Of a stretch of 55,758 nucleotides of DNA, positions 17,750 to 25,448 are shown one piece after another. This DNA comes from CAZFHZ01 sp964519015 (lineage in GTDB: Bacteria > Blakebacterota > Blakebacteria > Blakebacterales > CAYUVJ01). The number at the start of each line of letters is the position of its first letter. Position 1 is the stretch's first letter. The stretch covers positions 1 to 55,758 of the forward strand of contig CAZFHZ010000009.1 in assembly GCA_964519015.1 (NCBI GenBank), in the 5' to 3' direction. The notes beneath the pieces were generated by a model. The model was not told where the DNA came from and did no database searches. It saw only the letters and a program-made list of their open reading frames with translations. A program made the translations under genes and the position numbers.

Positions 17750-18019
17750 GTGCCCTTGAAGAAGGAAGATAAGGCCGCCCTGGTCGACAAGTACGGACGC
17801 ACTCAGGGCGATACCGGTTCCTCGGAAGTGCAGATCGCACTGCTTACCGAACGGATCACCTACTTGACCGAGCACCTGAAGACCCATCCGAAGGACCACG
17901 CCAGCCGGCGCGGTCTCCTGAAGATGGTCGGTCAGCGCCGGCGCCTGCTCGATTACCTGCGCCGCAGTGGGCCCGACCGGTACCGGTCGCTGCTCGAGGA
18001 ACTCGGTCTGCGCAAGTAG
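17750..18019 (+). CDS. rpsO: 30S ribosomal protein S15
   Basis: An 89-residue four-helix protein that binds 16S rRNA early in 30S assembly. The diagnostic block GDTGSSEVQIALLTERI and the later HKDHASRRGLL-like segment (PKDHASRRGLLKMVGQRRRL) are present, with LLDYLRRSGPDRY near the end. GTG 17750 immediately follows the ribF stop, and CAGGAGGTAGT supplies the ribosome site. The gene is paired with pnp downstream, as in many bacteria. Confidence 0.96.
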   Translation: MPLKKEDKAALVDKYGRTQGDTGSSEVQIALLTERITYLTEHLKTHPKDHASRRGLLKMVGQRRRLLDYLRRSGPDRYRSLLEELGLRK

Positions 18020-18023
18020 TGAA

Positions 18024-18042
18024 CGCCGGGAAGGTCCCGGCG
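18024..18042 (+). promoter_or_regulatory. Intercistronic hairpin between rpsO and pnp
   Basis: CGCCGGGA (18024-18031), an AGG triloop and TCCCGGCG (18035-18042) form a perfect 8-bp stem 33 nt upstream of the pnp start. No U-tract follows. In E. coli the rpsO-pnp interval carries a stem cleaved by RNase III and used in PNPase autoregulation, so a processing or regulatory role is possible here. Confidence 0.5.
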
Positions 18043-18074
18043 GATGGACACCAACGCAGGACATTGGAGAAGAC

Positions 18075-20189
18075 ATGACGGTACGAAAGCAGATGGAACT
18101 GGGGGGGAGAACCCTCATGATCGAGACCGGCCGGGTCGCCCGGCAGGCTCACGGGGCCGCCTGGGTGCAGTACGGCGGGACCGTTGTGCTGGTAGCCGCG
18201 ACGGCCACCAGCAAGCCGAAGGATCTGCCGTTCTTCCCGTTGACGGTCGAATACCGCCAGAAGGCCTATGCCGGAGGGAAGATCCCGGGAGGGTTCTTCA
18301 AGCGGGAAGGGAGACCGAGCGAGAAGGAGATCATCTCCGCGCGGCAGATTGACCGGTCGATCCGACCGCTCTTCCCGAAGGACTATCAGAACGAAGTCCA
18401 GGTCTACGCCAACATCATCTCGAGCGATCGGGAGAACGACGCCGACACCCTCGGTCTGATCGGAGCCAGTGCCTCTCTGGCCGTCTCCGACATCCCCTTC
18501 ACCGCGACGATCGCGGCGGTAAGGGTCGGCAAGATCGACGGGCAGCTCGTCGTCAACCCGACCTTCACCCAGCTCGAGAATAGCGAGCTGGATCTGGTGG
18601 TGGCGGGCTCGGCCGAGAACATCGTCATGGTCGAAGGAGGTGCCCGGATAGCCACCGAGAGCGAGGTGGCCGAGGCACTGGAATTCGCCCATGAGCAGAT
18701 CCGGGCGATCGTGGCCCTGATCGAAGAGCTGAAGAGCGAAGCGGGGAAGGAGAAAGCGGCTTACACCGCGGTCTTTTCCTCGGAGGCCTTCGACGCCCGC
18801 GTGGACGAGCTGGCCCGCGCCGACATCCTCGAACTGAACCGCATCCACGAGAAACAGACGCGGGAAGCGGCGATGGATGAGGTGATGGAACGGGTCCGGG
18901 AAGCCACCGCGGAGGAGTACCCGGACGAACAGCGTTTCGTCTATGACGTCACGCACTCCATCCAGAAGAACAACATGCGGGCCCGTGTGCTGGAGGAGAA
19001 GGTACGGGTCGACGGACGGAGCCCCGACGAGGTGCGACCGATCACCAGCGAGGTGGGGGTGCTCCCCGCCCCGCACGGATCGGCCCTCTTCACCCGGGGA
19101 CAGACGCAGGCACTGGCCGTGGTGACCCTGGGGACCAAGCAGGACGAGCAGAAACTCGACGAGTTGGAGGGGGAGTCGTGGAAGTCATACATGCTCCACT
19201 ACAACTTCCCTCCCTTCTCGGTGGGAGAGGTACGTCCCATCCGTGGTCCTGGCCGTCGTGAGATCGGTCACGGTGCGCTGGCCGAGCGCGCACTGCGCCC
19301 GATCATCCCGACCGAGGAGTTCTTCCCCTATACCATCCGGATCGTGAGTGACATCCTGGAGTCGAACGGCTCCTCGAGCATGGCGACCGTATGTGCCGCC
19401 ACCCTCGCCCTGATGGACACCGGTGTGCCCATCAAAGAGCCGGTGGCCGGGGTCGCCATGGGTCTCATCAAGGAGGGGGACCGTTCCGTCATCCTGACCG
19501 ACATCTCAGGCACCGAGGACCACCTGGGTGACATGGACTTCAAGGTGGCCGGGACCCGTGAAGGGATCACCTCGATCCAGATGGACATCAAGATCGGCGG
19601 GATCTCACGGGAGTTGATGGGGGAAGCGCTCGACAAGGCACGGATCGCCCGTCTCCACATCCTTGACGAAATGGAGAAGACGCTCCAGAAGCCGAGGGCG
19701 GAGCTGAACGCGAACGCCCCACGCATCATCAGCCTGCGCATCAGCCCCTCTAAGATCGGAGAGGTGATCGGCCCCGGAGGGAAGATCATCCGCTCGATCC
19801 AGGAGGCCACAGGCGCGAAGATCGACATCGACGACGACGGTCTGGTCACCATCGCTTCGGTGGCCAAGGACGGTGCTGAGCAGGCTTTCGGCATGGTCTC
19901 CGCCCTGGTCCAGGATGCCGAGGTGGGCCGCGTCTACGACGGCACGGTGAAGACGGTCGTCAAGTTCGGTGCCTTCATCGAGATCCTTCCCGGCAAGGAT
20001 GGACTCTGCCACATCTCCGAACTGGCCGAAGGCCGGGTGGGGCAGGTGGAGGATGTCCTGAGGGAAGGAGACCGGGTTCGGGTGAAATGCATCGGCATCG
20101 AGGACAACGGGAAGGTCAAGCTGAGCCTCAAGTCCGCGATCCGAGAGATCGGGGAGGAACAGGTTTGGATCTCCCGAGTGCCGCGCTGA
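18075..20189 (+). CDS. pnp: Polyribonucleotide nucleotidyltransferase (PNPase)
   Basis: A 704-residue phosphorolytic 3'-5' exoribonuclease, a degradosome component. Two RNase PH-like domains (about 10-220 and 310-540) are joined by a helical domain. Visible motifs include GGKIPGGFFKREGRPSEKE and GPGRREIGHGALAERAL. A KH domain (ISPSKIGEVIGPGGKIIRSI, about 555-615) and an S1 domain (GRVYDGTVKTVVKFGAFIEI, about 618-690) complete it. ATG 18075 is chosen because it has GGAGA upstream and matches the family N-terminus; the upstream open frame includes part of rpsO out of frame. Confidence 0.96.
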   Translation: MTVRKQMELGGRTLMIETGRVARQAHGAAWVQYGGTVVLVAATATSKPKDLPFFPLTVEYRQKAYAGGKIPGGFFKREGRPSEKEIISARQIDRSIRPLFPKDYQNEVQVYANIISSDRENDADTLGLIGASASLAVSDIPFTATIAAVRVGKIDGQLVVNPTFTQLENSELDLVVAGSAENIVMVEGGARIATESEVAEALEFAHEQIRAIVALIEELKSEAGKEKAAYTAVFSSEAFDARVDELARADILELNRIHEKQTREAAMDEVMERVREATAEEYPDEQRFVYDVTHSIQKNNMRARVLEEKVRVDGRSPDEVRPITSEVGVLPAPHGSALFTRGQTQALAVVTLGTKQDEQKLDELEGESWKSYMLHYNFPPFSVGEVRPIRGPGRREIGHGALAERALRPIIPTEEFFPYTIRIVSDILESNGSSSMATVCAATLALMDTGVPIKEPVAGVAMGLIKEGDRSVILTDISGTEDHLGDMDFKVAGTREGITSIQMDIKIGGISRELMGEALDKARIARLHILDEMEKTLQKPRAELNANAPRIISLRISPSKIGEVIGPGGKIIRSIQEATGAKIDIDDDGLVTIASVAKDGAEQAFGMVSALVQDAEVGRVYDGTVKTVVKFGAFIEILPGKDGLCHISELAEGRVGQVEDVLREGDRVRVKCIGIEDNGKVKLSLKSAIREIGEEQVWISRVPR

Positions 20190-20221
20190 ACCCGGCCATA
20201 CGGGTAGCCGAGAGCGGGGGG

Positions 20222-21478
20222 ATGCCGGATTCCCCCCGCTATCGCATCTCGACCCTCCCCTCCGGTCTGACCGTGGTGACCGAGTCGATCGACTGGGTCC
20301 GATCGGTGGCCTTCGGGGTCTGGGGGCGGGCCGGTTCACGTGACGAGGAAGAGGGGCACGAGGGGGTCGCCCATTTCCTCGAACACATGTTCTTCAAGGG
20401 AACCCAGCGCCGCAGCGCGTTCCAGATCGCCTACGAGCTGGAGCGGTTGGGCGGTTACCTGAACGCCTTCACCGCCAAGGACCATACCTGCTACTTCGCC
20501 CGGATCCTCGATGAGCACCTCGATGTGGCGGTGGACGTTATCGCCGACATGATCCAGCGACCGCTCTTCGAGGAGGTCGAGATCGAGCGGGAGAAATCAG
20601 TGGTCCAGGAGGAGATCCACTCGGCCGTGGACACTCCCGATGACTGGGTCCACGATCTCTTCCTGATCGACCTCTTCGGCCGCCATCCGCTCGCGCATCC
20701 CGTCCTGGGGTCGAGTGAATCGGTGGCTGGACTCTCCGGGAAGACGCTCCGCTCCTTCGTCGACCGCTGGTACCGCCCCGACAACCTGCTGGTGGCGGCG
20801 GCCGGCTCCCTCGAGCATGAGGCCGTGGTGGAGATGGTCGCCCGAGCCTTCTCGGATATGCCGGCCCGGAAGGCGCCGGTGCGGCCGATGCTCCCCCCGG
20901 ACGGTATCGGAGAGGTCTTCCTCCATCCCCGTGACATTTCTCAGGTGCACGTGGTGACGGGGGCCAGGGCCTTGCCGTATGAGGATCCCGACCGCTTCGC
21001 GCTGATCGTCCTGCTCAACCTGCTGGCAGGCGGGATGAGCAGCCGGCTCTTCCAGACGTTGCGGGAACGCCGCGGACTGGTCTACACCGTGAGTGCGGTG
21101 AGTGAGTTCTACGAGGAGACCGGCCTGGCCGGGTTCTATCTGGCCTGCGCTCCGGAGAAACAGGAGGAGGCCCTCTCCCTGCTCCGGGCCGAGCTCCAGG
21201 GCCTGGCCGACGGGATCGCCCCCGATCCGGAGGAACTGTCCGGTGCCAAGGAACAGCTCAAGGGGAACCTGATGCTGGCCCTGGAGAGCACCTTCGGGCG
21301 GATGAGCCGGCTGGCCAAGGGGTTGCTCTTCGAGGGGCAGGTCCGGAGCGTGGAGGAGACACTGGAGAGTATCGGAGCGGTGAGTGCCTCCGACCTGGCC
21401 CGCGTCGCCGCCGAAGTGCTCTCTCCGGACCGGCTGACCACGACCCTGCTGGGCGCGGTGCCGGCAGCGGAGGACTGA
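20222..21478 (+). CDS. M16-family zinc peptidase (processing-peptidase-like)
   Basis: A 418-residue single-domain-pair M16B peptidase. The inverted zinc motif HFLEH (H51, E54, H55) and the third ligand region SVVQEEIHSAVDTPDD (glutamate about 131) are intact, so it should be catalytic. The C-terminal half keeps the SSRLFQTLRERRGLVYTVS motif of this family, which includes mitochondrial processing peptidase and B. subtilis MlpA/YmxG, whose gene is also next to pnp. Start is uncertain: ATG 20222 fits the conserved beginning, but a TTG at 20165 in frame has the better ribosome site (GGGGAGGAAC) and would overlap the pnp end. Confidence 0.9.
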   Translation: MPDSPRYRISTLPSGLTVVTESIDWVRSVAFGVWGRAGSRDEEEGHEGVAHFLEHMFFKGTQRRSAFQIAYELERLGGYLNAFTAKDHTCYFARILDEHLDVAVDVIADMIQRPLFEEVEIEREKSVVQEEIHSAVDTPDDWVHDLFLIDLFGRHPLAHPVLGSSESVAGLSGKTLRSFVDRWYRPDNLLVAAAGSLEHEAVVEMVARAFSDMPARKAPVRPMLPPDGIGEVFLHPRDISQVHVVTGARALPYEDPDRFALIVLLNLLAGGMSSRLFQTLRERRGLVYTVSAVSEFYEETGLAGFYLACAPEKQEEALSLLRAELQGLADGIAPDPEELSGAKEQLKGNLMLALESTFGRMSRLAKGLLFEGQVRSVEETLESIGAVSASDLARVAAEVLSPDRLTTTLLGAVPAAED

Positions 21479-21479
21479 G

Positions 21480-21938
21480 ATGGAGGAAGAAGGGGAGATG
21501 CGCATCGCGATCCGCCGGGTACGCCCCGGGTGCGACTTGCCCCTGCCGGAGTATGCCAGTGACGGGGCGGCGGGAGCCGATCTGCGTGCCTGTCTGGCGG
21601 AACCGCTGGTGATCGCGGCCGGAGCCACGGCCCTGGTCCCGACCGGATTCGCCATCGCGGTCCCGGCCGGCTGGGAAGCCCAGATCCGACCGCGCAGCGG
21701 GTTGGCCCTGCGGCACGCCGTCAGCCTCGCCAACACGCCCGGCACCATCGACAGTGATTACCGCGGCGAGGTTCAGATCATCGTCATCAATCACGGTCAG
21801 GAGCCCTTCAAGATCGAACACGGGATGCGTATCGCCCAGCTGGTGGTGGCACCCGTGGCGCACGTGAGGTGGGAGGAGCGGGAGGAACTCCCCGAGACCA
21901 CGCGCGGGGCAGGGGGCTTCGGTTCCACGGGACACTGA
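21480..21938 (+). CDS. dut: dUTP diphosphatase
   Basis: A 152-residue trimeric dUTPase that hydrolyses dUTP to dUMP. All five motifs are visible in order: DGAAGADLRACL, PRSGLALRH, GTIDSDYRGE, RIAQLVV and the C-terminal RGAGGFGSTGH. ATG 21480 follows the M16 stop by 1 nt with GGAGG 8 nt upstream; a second ATG six codons in has no spacing for a ribosome site. The gene ends 1 nt before the next ATG. Confidence 0.96.
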   Translation: MEEEGEMRIAIRRVRPGCDLPLPEYASDGAAGADLRACLAEPLVIAAGATALVPTGFAIAVPAGWEAQIRPRSGLALRHAVSLANTPGTIDSDYRGEVQIIVINHGQEPFKIEHGMRIAQLVVAPVAHVRWEEREELPETTRGAGGFGSTGH

Positions 21939-21939
21939 T

Positions 21940-24015
21940 ATGCCGACCTTCCGGACCGGGCATTATCTGGATTACTGGGGCTTCGACCGATCCCCCTTCG
22001 CCCTCACGCCCGACCCCGACATGCTCTACCTCTCCAAGCAGCATCGGGAGTGCATGCTGCGGCTCCAATACGCCATCGCCAGCAACAAAGGGGGCGCCCT
22101 CCTGGTCAGCGAGAACCCGGGGGACGGCAAGACGAGCGTGCTGCGGAGGCTGGAGAAAGACCTCCGGGGAGCCACCGAAGAGCGCTACCGGGTCGTCTTC
22201 ATCGACCATCCCACCCTGACCCCCAACCAGGTCCTCTGGGAGATCCTCCGCCAGCTCGGCTTCGGGGAGACCCGCGGGGAGAAGATCCAGAACCTGCTGC
22301 AACTGCGCGAAGCACTGCAGGAGATGTACGAACGGGGAGAGCGCTGCGTCCTCATCCTGGACGAGGGACAGCTGCTGGCCGACCGTCCCGAACTCCTGCA
22401 GGAGTTCCGGGTCCTGCTCAACTACACGGTGGGGGATACCTTCCTGCTCACCTTCCTCTTCAGCGGCCAGAGCGAGCTGGAGAGCGTGATGAAGCGGTAC
22501 CCGGAGCTCTACCAGCGTCTCCCGGTACGCTTCTTCCTCCACAGCATGGACCTGGTCGACACCGGCCGCATGCTCGAGTACCGGGTGAGGGTGGCCGGGT
22601 ACGAGGGGCCGCGCCTCTTCGCCGAGGACGCGGTCCGGGAGATCTTCCGCTACTCCAAGGGCATCCCGCGGGTCATCTGCACCGTGGCCGACCTGGCCCT
22701 GGTGGTCGGACACAGCCGCGGCGCCCGGCAGATCACCTCGCGCGAGGTCTTCATGGCCATCCGCGACCTCGATCGCAGCACTCAGGACGGCTACCACTAC
22801 TACCACTTCCTGCGTTCGGCCGGCGCGCCCACCCCCGAGGAGGAGCAGGAGATCTCCGAGGCGGAGGCCCGGCTCGACCACCAGGCGGTGGACGAGGCGC
22901 TCGAGCGACTGGAGGCGGAGGAGGGCGTGGAGACGACCTTCGAGGTCGAACGGCTGGCTGCCCGGATCGAGGAATGGAAACCGCCGGTGGCCCCGCTCCC
23001 CTCCGATGAAGAGGCCGGGGACGCGACCGAGTCGCAGCCGGAGCCGGTTCCACCGCTACCCGAGGCCTGGCGGTCCTCTCCCCTGGCAGAAGCGGAGGAA
23101 CCGCCGGAGGAACTCCCGGAAGAACAGGAGGAAGTCCTCGAAACGGACTTCGAGGAAGAAGCCGGAGAAGAGATAGCGGAAGAGGAGGCGGTGGAGGAAG
23201 TCGAAGCCGGAGAAGAGATAGCGGAAGAGGAGTCGTGGGAGGAAGAAGTGGAAGTGGACGTTGAGGAGGAGGAGGAAGAAGAAGAAGAAGCGGTCGAAGA
23301 AGAAGTAGAGGAAGAGGAGGAGATCACCACGATCGAAGCCGAGGCATTGGAAGAGTCGGACGTGACGGAGGAAGCGAGCGACGATCCGTGGTTCCAGCCC
23401 TTCCCGGGCGGTCCCGAGGCCTGGTTGCACTGCCCGGTCTGCGGGAACCGGCAACCCGCCAATCGCACCACCTGCGCCCAATGCGCGGCGCCCCTCCACT
23501 GGGTTTGCCCCTCCTGCGCGCATCGCAATTCGGCCCAGCACGCGCGCTGCAACCGTTGCGGTCAGAGTCTGGCCCAGGCGGTCGGCGCCGCCGAGGAAGT
23601 CCTTCGCGAGGCGGTCGCCAACGCACCGGCCGCGGCCGAATGGGGTTTCCGTACCACCCCGGAGACGAGCCTCAAACTGGGGGAGGGGGAGCGGGTGCTG
23701 GCAGTGGTGGTTCCCCGGAAGCCCTTCGGCCGGGGGGTGACGGTCCGGGCCCGGCTGCGTGCCTGGGGCAGGCGGGAACAACGGATCGCGCTGGTGGTCT
23801 CTAACCACCGCCTCCACCTGAGCGGACGGGACCGGGCGAGCCGGATTCCCTTCCATGAGATCCAGGGATTGCGGGCGACCCGCGGGCGTCTCCTGCTCTT
23901 CCACGGCGAAGGGAGTGTGCGGATCGAGTACCCGACCTCCGAATCCCGGGTCTACGAGCTGGTGCACGCCCTCATCGCTTTCCTGGAGTTCCAGGTGGGG
24001 CGTTTCAAAGTCTAG
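21940..24015 (+). CDS. ExeA/GspA-like AAA ATPase fused to acidic linker, double zinc ribbon and PH-like domain
   Basis: A 691-residue multidomain protein. Residues 1-285 match the ExeA/TnsC-type AAA group: YWGFDRSPFALTPDPDMLY, Walker A-like ENPGDGKTS (K64, with Glu in place of the first Gly), Walker B VLILDEGQ (D141, E142) and SKGIPRVIC. Residues about 295-345 are helical. Residues about 355-480 are extremely acidic. Residues 498-540 hold two CxxC...CxxC zinc ribbons (C498, C501, C512, C515 and C523, C526, C537, C540). Residues about 575-685 look like a bacterial PH domain (IALVVSNHRLHLS, RIPFHEIQGL). It sits 1 nt after dut, with no type II secretion or transposition genes nearby. The ATPase call is firm; the combined function is unknown. 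Confidence 0.8.
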   Translation: MPTFRTGHYLDYWGFDRSPFALTPDPDMLYLSKQHRECMLRLQYAIASNKGGALLVSENPGDGKTSVLRRLEKDLRGATEERYRVVFIDHPTLTPNQVLWEILRQLGFGETRGEKIQNLLQLREALQEMYERGERCVLILDEGQLLADRPELLQEFRVLLNYTVGDTFLLTFLFSGQSELESVMKRYPELYQRLPVRFFLHSMDLVDTGRMLEYRVRVAGYEGPRLFAEDAVREIFRYSKGIPRVICTVADLALVVGHSRGARQITSREVFMAIRDLDRSTQDGYHYYHFLRSAGAPTPEEEQEISEAEARLDHQAVDEALERLEAEEGVETTFEVERLAARIEEWKPPVAPLPSDEEAGDATESQPEPVPPLPEAWRSSPLAEAEEPPEELPEEQEEVLETDFEEEAGEEIAEEEAVEEVEAGEEIAEEESWEEEVEVDVEEEEEEEEEAVEEEVEEEEEITTIEAEALEESDVTEEASDDPWFQPFPGGPEAWLHCPVCGNRQPANRTTCAQCAAPLHWVCPSCAHRNSAQHARCNRCGQSLAQAVGAAEEVLREAVANAPAAAEWGFRTTPETSLKLGEGERVLAVVVPRKPFGRGVTVRARLRAWGRREQRIALVVSNHRLHLSGRDRASRIPFHEIQGLRATRGRLLLFHGEGSVRIEYPTSESRVYELVHALIAFLEFQVGRFKV
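23158..23232 (+). repeat. 30-nt direct repeat, twice, in the acidic linker
   Basis: Bases 23158-23187 recur exactly at 23203-23232, offset by 45 nt. Each copy encodes EAGEEIAEEE inside the glutamate-rich linker of the ATPase. The in-frame spacing points to linker growth by tandem duplication. Strain-level length variation is plausible. Confidence 0.85.
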
Positions 24016-24033
24016 GCGCAGGGGCCGACCGCG

Positions 24034-24062
24034 TTGACGCGGCCGGGACCGGCTCCTATCTT
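24034..24062 (+). promoter_or_regulatory. Sigma-70-type promoter for asnS with a palindrome at the -35 box
   Basis: TTGACG (24034-24039) and TATCTT (24057-24062) are separated by exactly 17 nt. It is among the best consensus matches in the window. The -35 box sits in the inverted repeat CCGCG-TTGA-CGCGG (24029-24042), which could be an operator. Predicted start is near 24069, giving a leader of about 38 nt. Confidence 0.7.
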
Positions 24063-24106
24063 GGCCGGACGTCACAGTTTACGTGAAACGAGCGGTACGG
24101 CGGACC

Positions 24107-25405
24107 ATGGACCAGACCTACATCCGGGATGTCAGCGGGCGAGCGGGGAGTCGGGTCACCCTGATGGGGTGGCTCTACAACCGGCGTTCCAGCGGGGGGA
24201 TCCACTTCCTGCTGCTGCGAGACGGCACCGGGATCATGCAGTGCGTGGTGCGCCAGGACGGCACCGACCCGGAGACCTTCGCCCTCTGCGACCGGATCCC
24301 CCAGGAGAGTTCTCTGGCCCTCACCGGCACCGTCCGGGAGGACCGGCGGGCTCCCGGCGGATATGAACTCCTCGTGGAGGAGAGGGGTATCCACGTTTTC
24401 CAGGCGGCCGAAGAGTTCCCCATCACCCCCAAGGAGCACGGAGCCGCCTTCCTGCTCGACCACCGCCACCTCTGGATCCGGTCCCGTCGCCAGTGGGCGA
24501 TCCTGCGTATCCGCGCCCGGGTGATCCGGGCCATCCGCGACTGGCTCGACGGTAACGGGTTCCTGAATGTAGATACTCCGATCTTCACCCCCGCGGCGGC
24601 CGAGGGGACGACGACCCTCTTCCCGGTCGAGTACTTCGGGGACACCGTCTATCTGACCCAGTCGGGGCAACTCTACAACGAGGCCAACATCGCCGCCTTC
24701 GGAAAGGTCTACTGCTTCGGACCGACCTTCCGGGCCGAGAAGAGCAAGACCCGGCGCCACTTGACCGAGTTCTGGATGGTGGAGCCGGAGATGGCTTTCC
24801 ACGACCTGGCCGACAACATGGTCGTGATCGAGGAGCTGGTGGCGGCCATCGTCTCCGACGTGCTGGGAGACTGCCGAGAGGAACTCACCCTGCTGGAACG
24901 GGATATCACCAAGCTGGAGTCGGTGAAGCCCCCCTTCCCGCGCCTCCACTACGACGAGGCGGTGCGGATCCTGCAGGAGGCGGGGCACGACTTCCCCTGG
25001 GGAGGGGATTTCGGCGCCCCGGACGAGACCGAACTGGCCCGGCGCTTCGACCGCCCCTTCTTCGTCACCCATTTCCCGACCGCCATCAAGGCCTTCTACA
25101 TGTCGCGCGACCCGGACCGGCCCGAGGTAACGCTCTCCTGCGACCTGCTGGCGCCCGAGGGGTACGGCGAGATCGTGGGCGGCTCCCAGCGGGAGGATGA
25201 CCTGGAACGGCTGGAGGAGCGCATCCGGGAGCATGGACTGCCCCGGGAGGCCTTCACCTGGTATCTCGACCTGCGCCGCTTCGGCACCGTCCCGCACGCC
25301 GGATTCGGACTGGGCGTGGAACGGACGGTGACCTGGATCTGCGGGATCGAGCACCTGAGGGAGACTATCCCCTACCCGCGGATGCTGCATCGGGTCAAAC
25401 CCTAG
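24107..25405 (+). CDS. asnS: Asparaginyl-tRNA synthetase
   Basis: A 432-residue class IIb synthetase that charges tRNA-Asn. The N-terminal OB domain shows VTLMGWLYNRRSSGGIHFLL. The catalytic core has PAAAEGTTTLFPVEYFGD, the AsnRS-type motif 2 region FRAEKSKTRRHLTEFWMVEPE, and motif 3 GFGLGVERTVTWICG. The TEFWMVEPE form separates it from aspartyl-tRNA synthetase. ATG 24107 is chosen over an in-frame GTG at 24083 because it gives the usual AsnRS start and a weak ribosome site; the GTG has none. It is a monocistronic-looking gene behind its own promoter. Confidence 0.94.
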   Translation: MDQTYIRDVSGRAGSRVTLMGWLYNRRSSGGIHFLLLRDGTGIMQCVVRQDGTDPETFALCDRIPQESSLALTGTVREDRRAPGGYELLVEERGIHVFQAAEEFPITPKEHGAAFLLDHRHLWIRSRRQWAILRIRARVIRAIRDWLDGNGFLNVDTPIFTPAAAEGTTTLFPVEYFGDTVYLTQSGQLYNEANIAAFGKVYCFGPTFRAEKSKTRRHLTEFWMVEPEMAFHDLADNMVVIEELVAAIVSDVLGDCREELTLLERDITKLESVKPPFPRLHYDEAVRILQEAGHDFPWGGDFGAPDETELARRFDRPFFVTHFPTAIKAFYMSRDPDRPEVTLSCDLLAPEGYGEIVGGSQREDDLERLEERIREHGLPREAFTWYLDLRRFGTVPHAGFGLGVERTVTWICGIEHLRETIPYPRMLHRVKP

Positions 25406-25430
25406 TCCGGCTCTCATTCACTACATGACA

Positions 25431-25436
25431 TATAAC
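25431..25436 (+). promoter_or_regulatory. Possible -10 box just upstream of leuS
   Basis: TATAAC matches the -10 consensus at five of six positions and lies only 12 nt before the leuS ATG. No convincing -35 box is at the right distance. If used, transcription would begin near 25443, giving an almost leaderless leuS mRNA. No clear Shine-Dalgarno is visible ahead of the ATG. Confidence 0.35.
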
Positions 25437-25448
25437 TGGTAAGTGATT

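Noticed and set aside
15530..18118. An 862-codon open frame on the minus strand opposite nrnA-like, truB, ribF and rpsO
   Set aside because: Composition is that of an antisense shadow. The plus-strand genes account for every base.
23240..23330. Glutamate-rich run as a possible frameshift or spurious coding
   Set aside because: The frame stays open through it and reaches intact zinc ribbons, so the acidic linker is real coding sequence.
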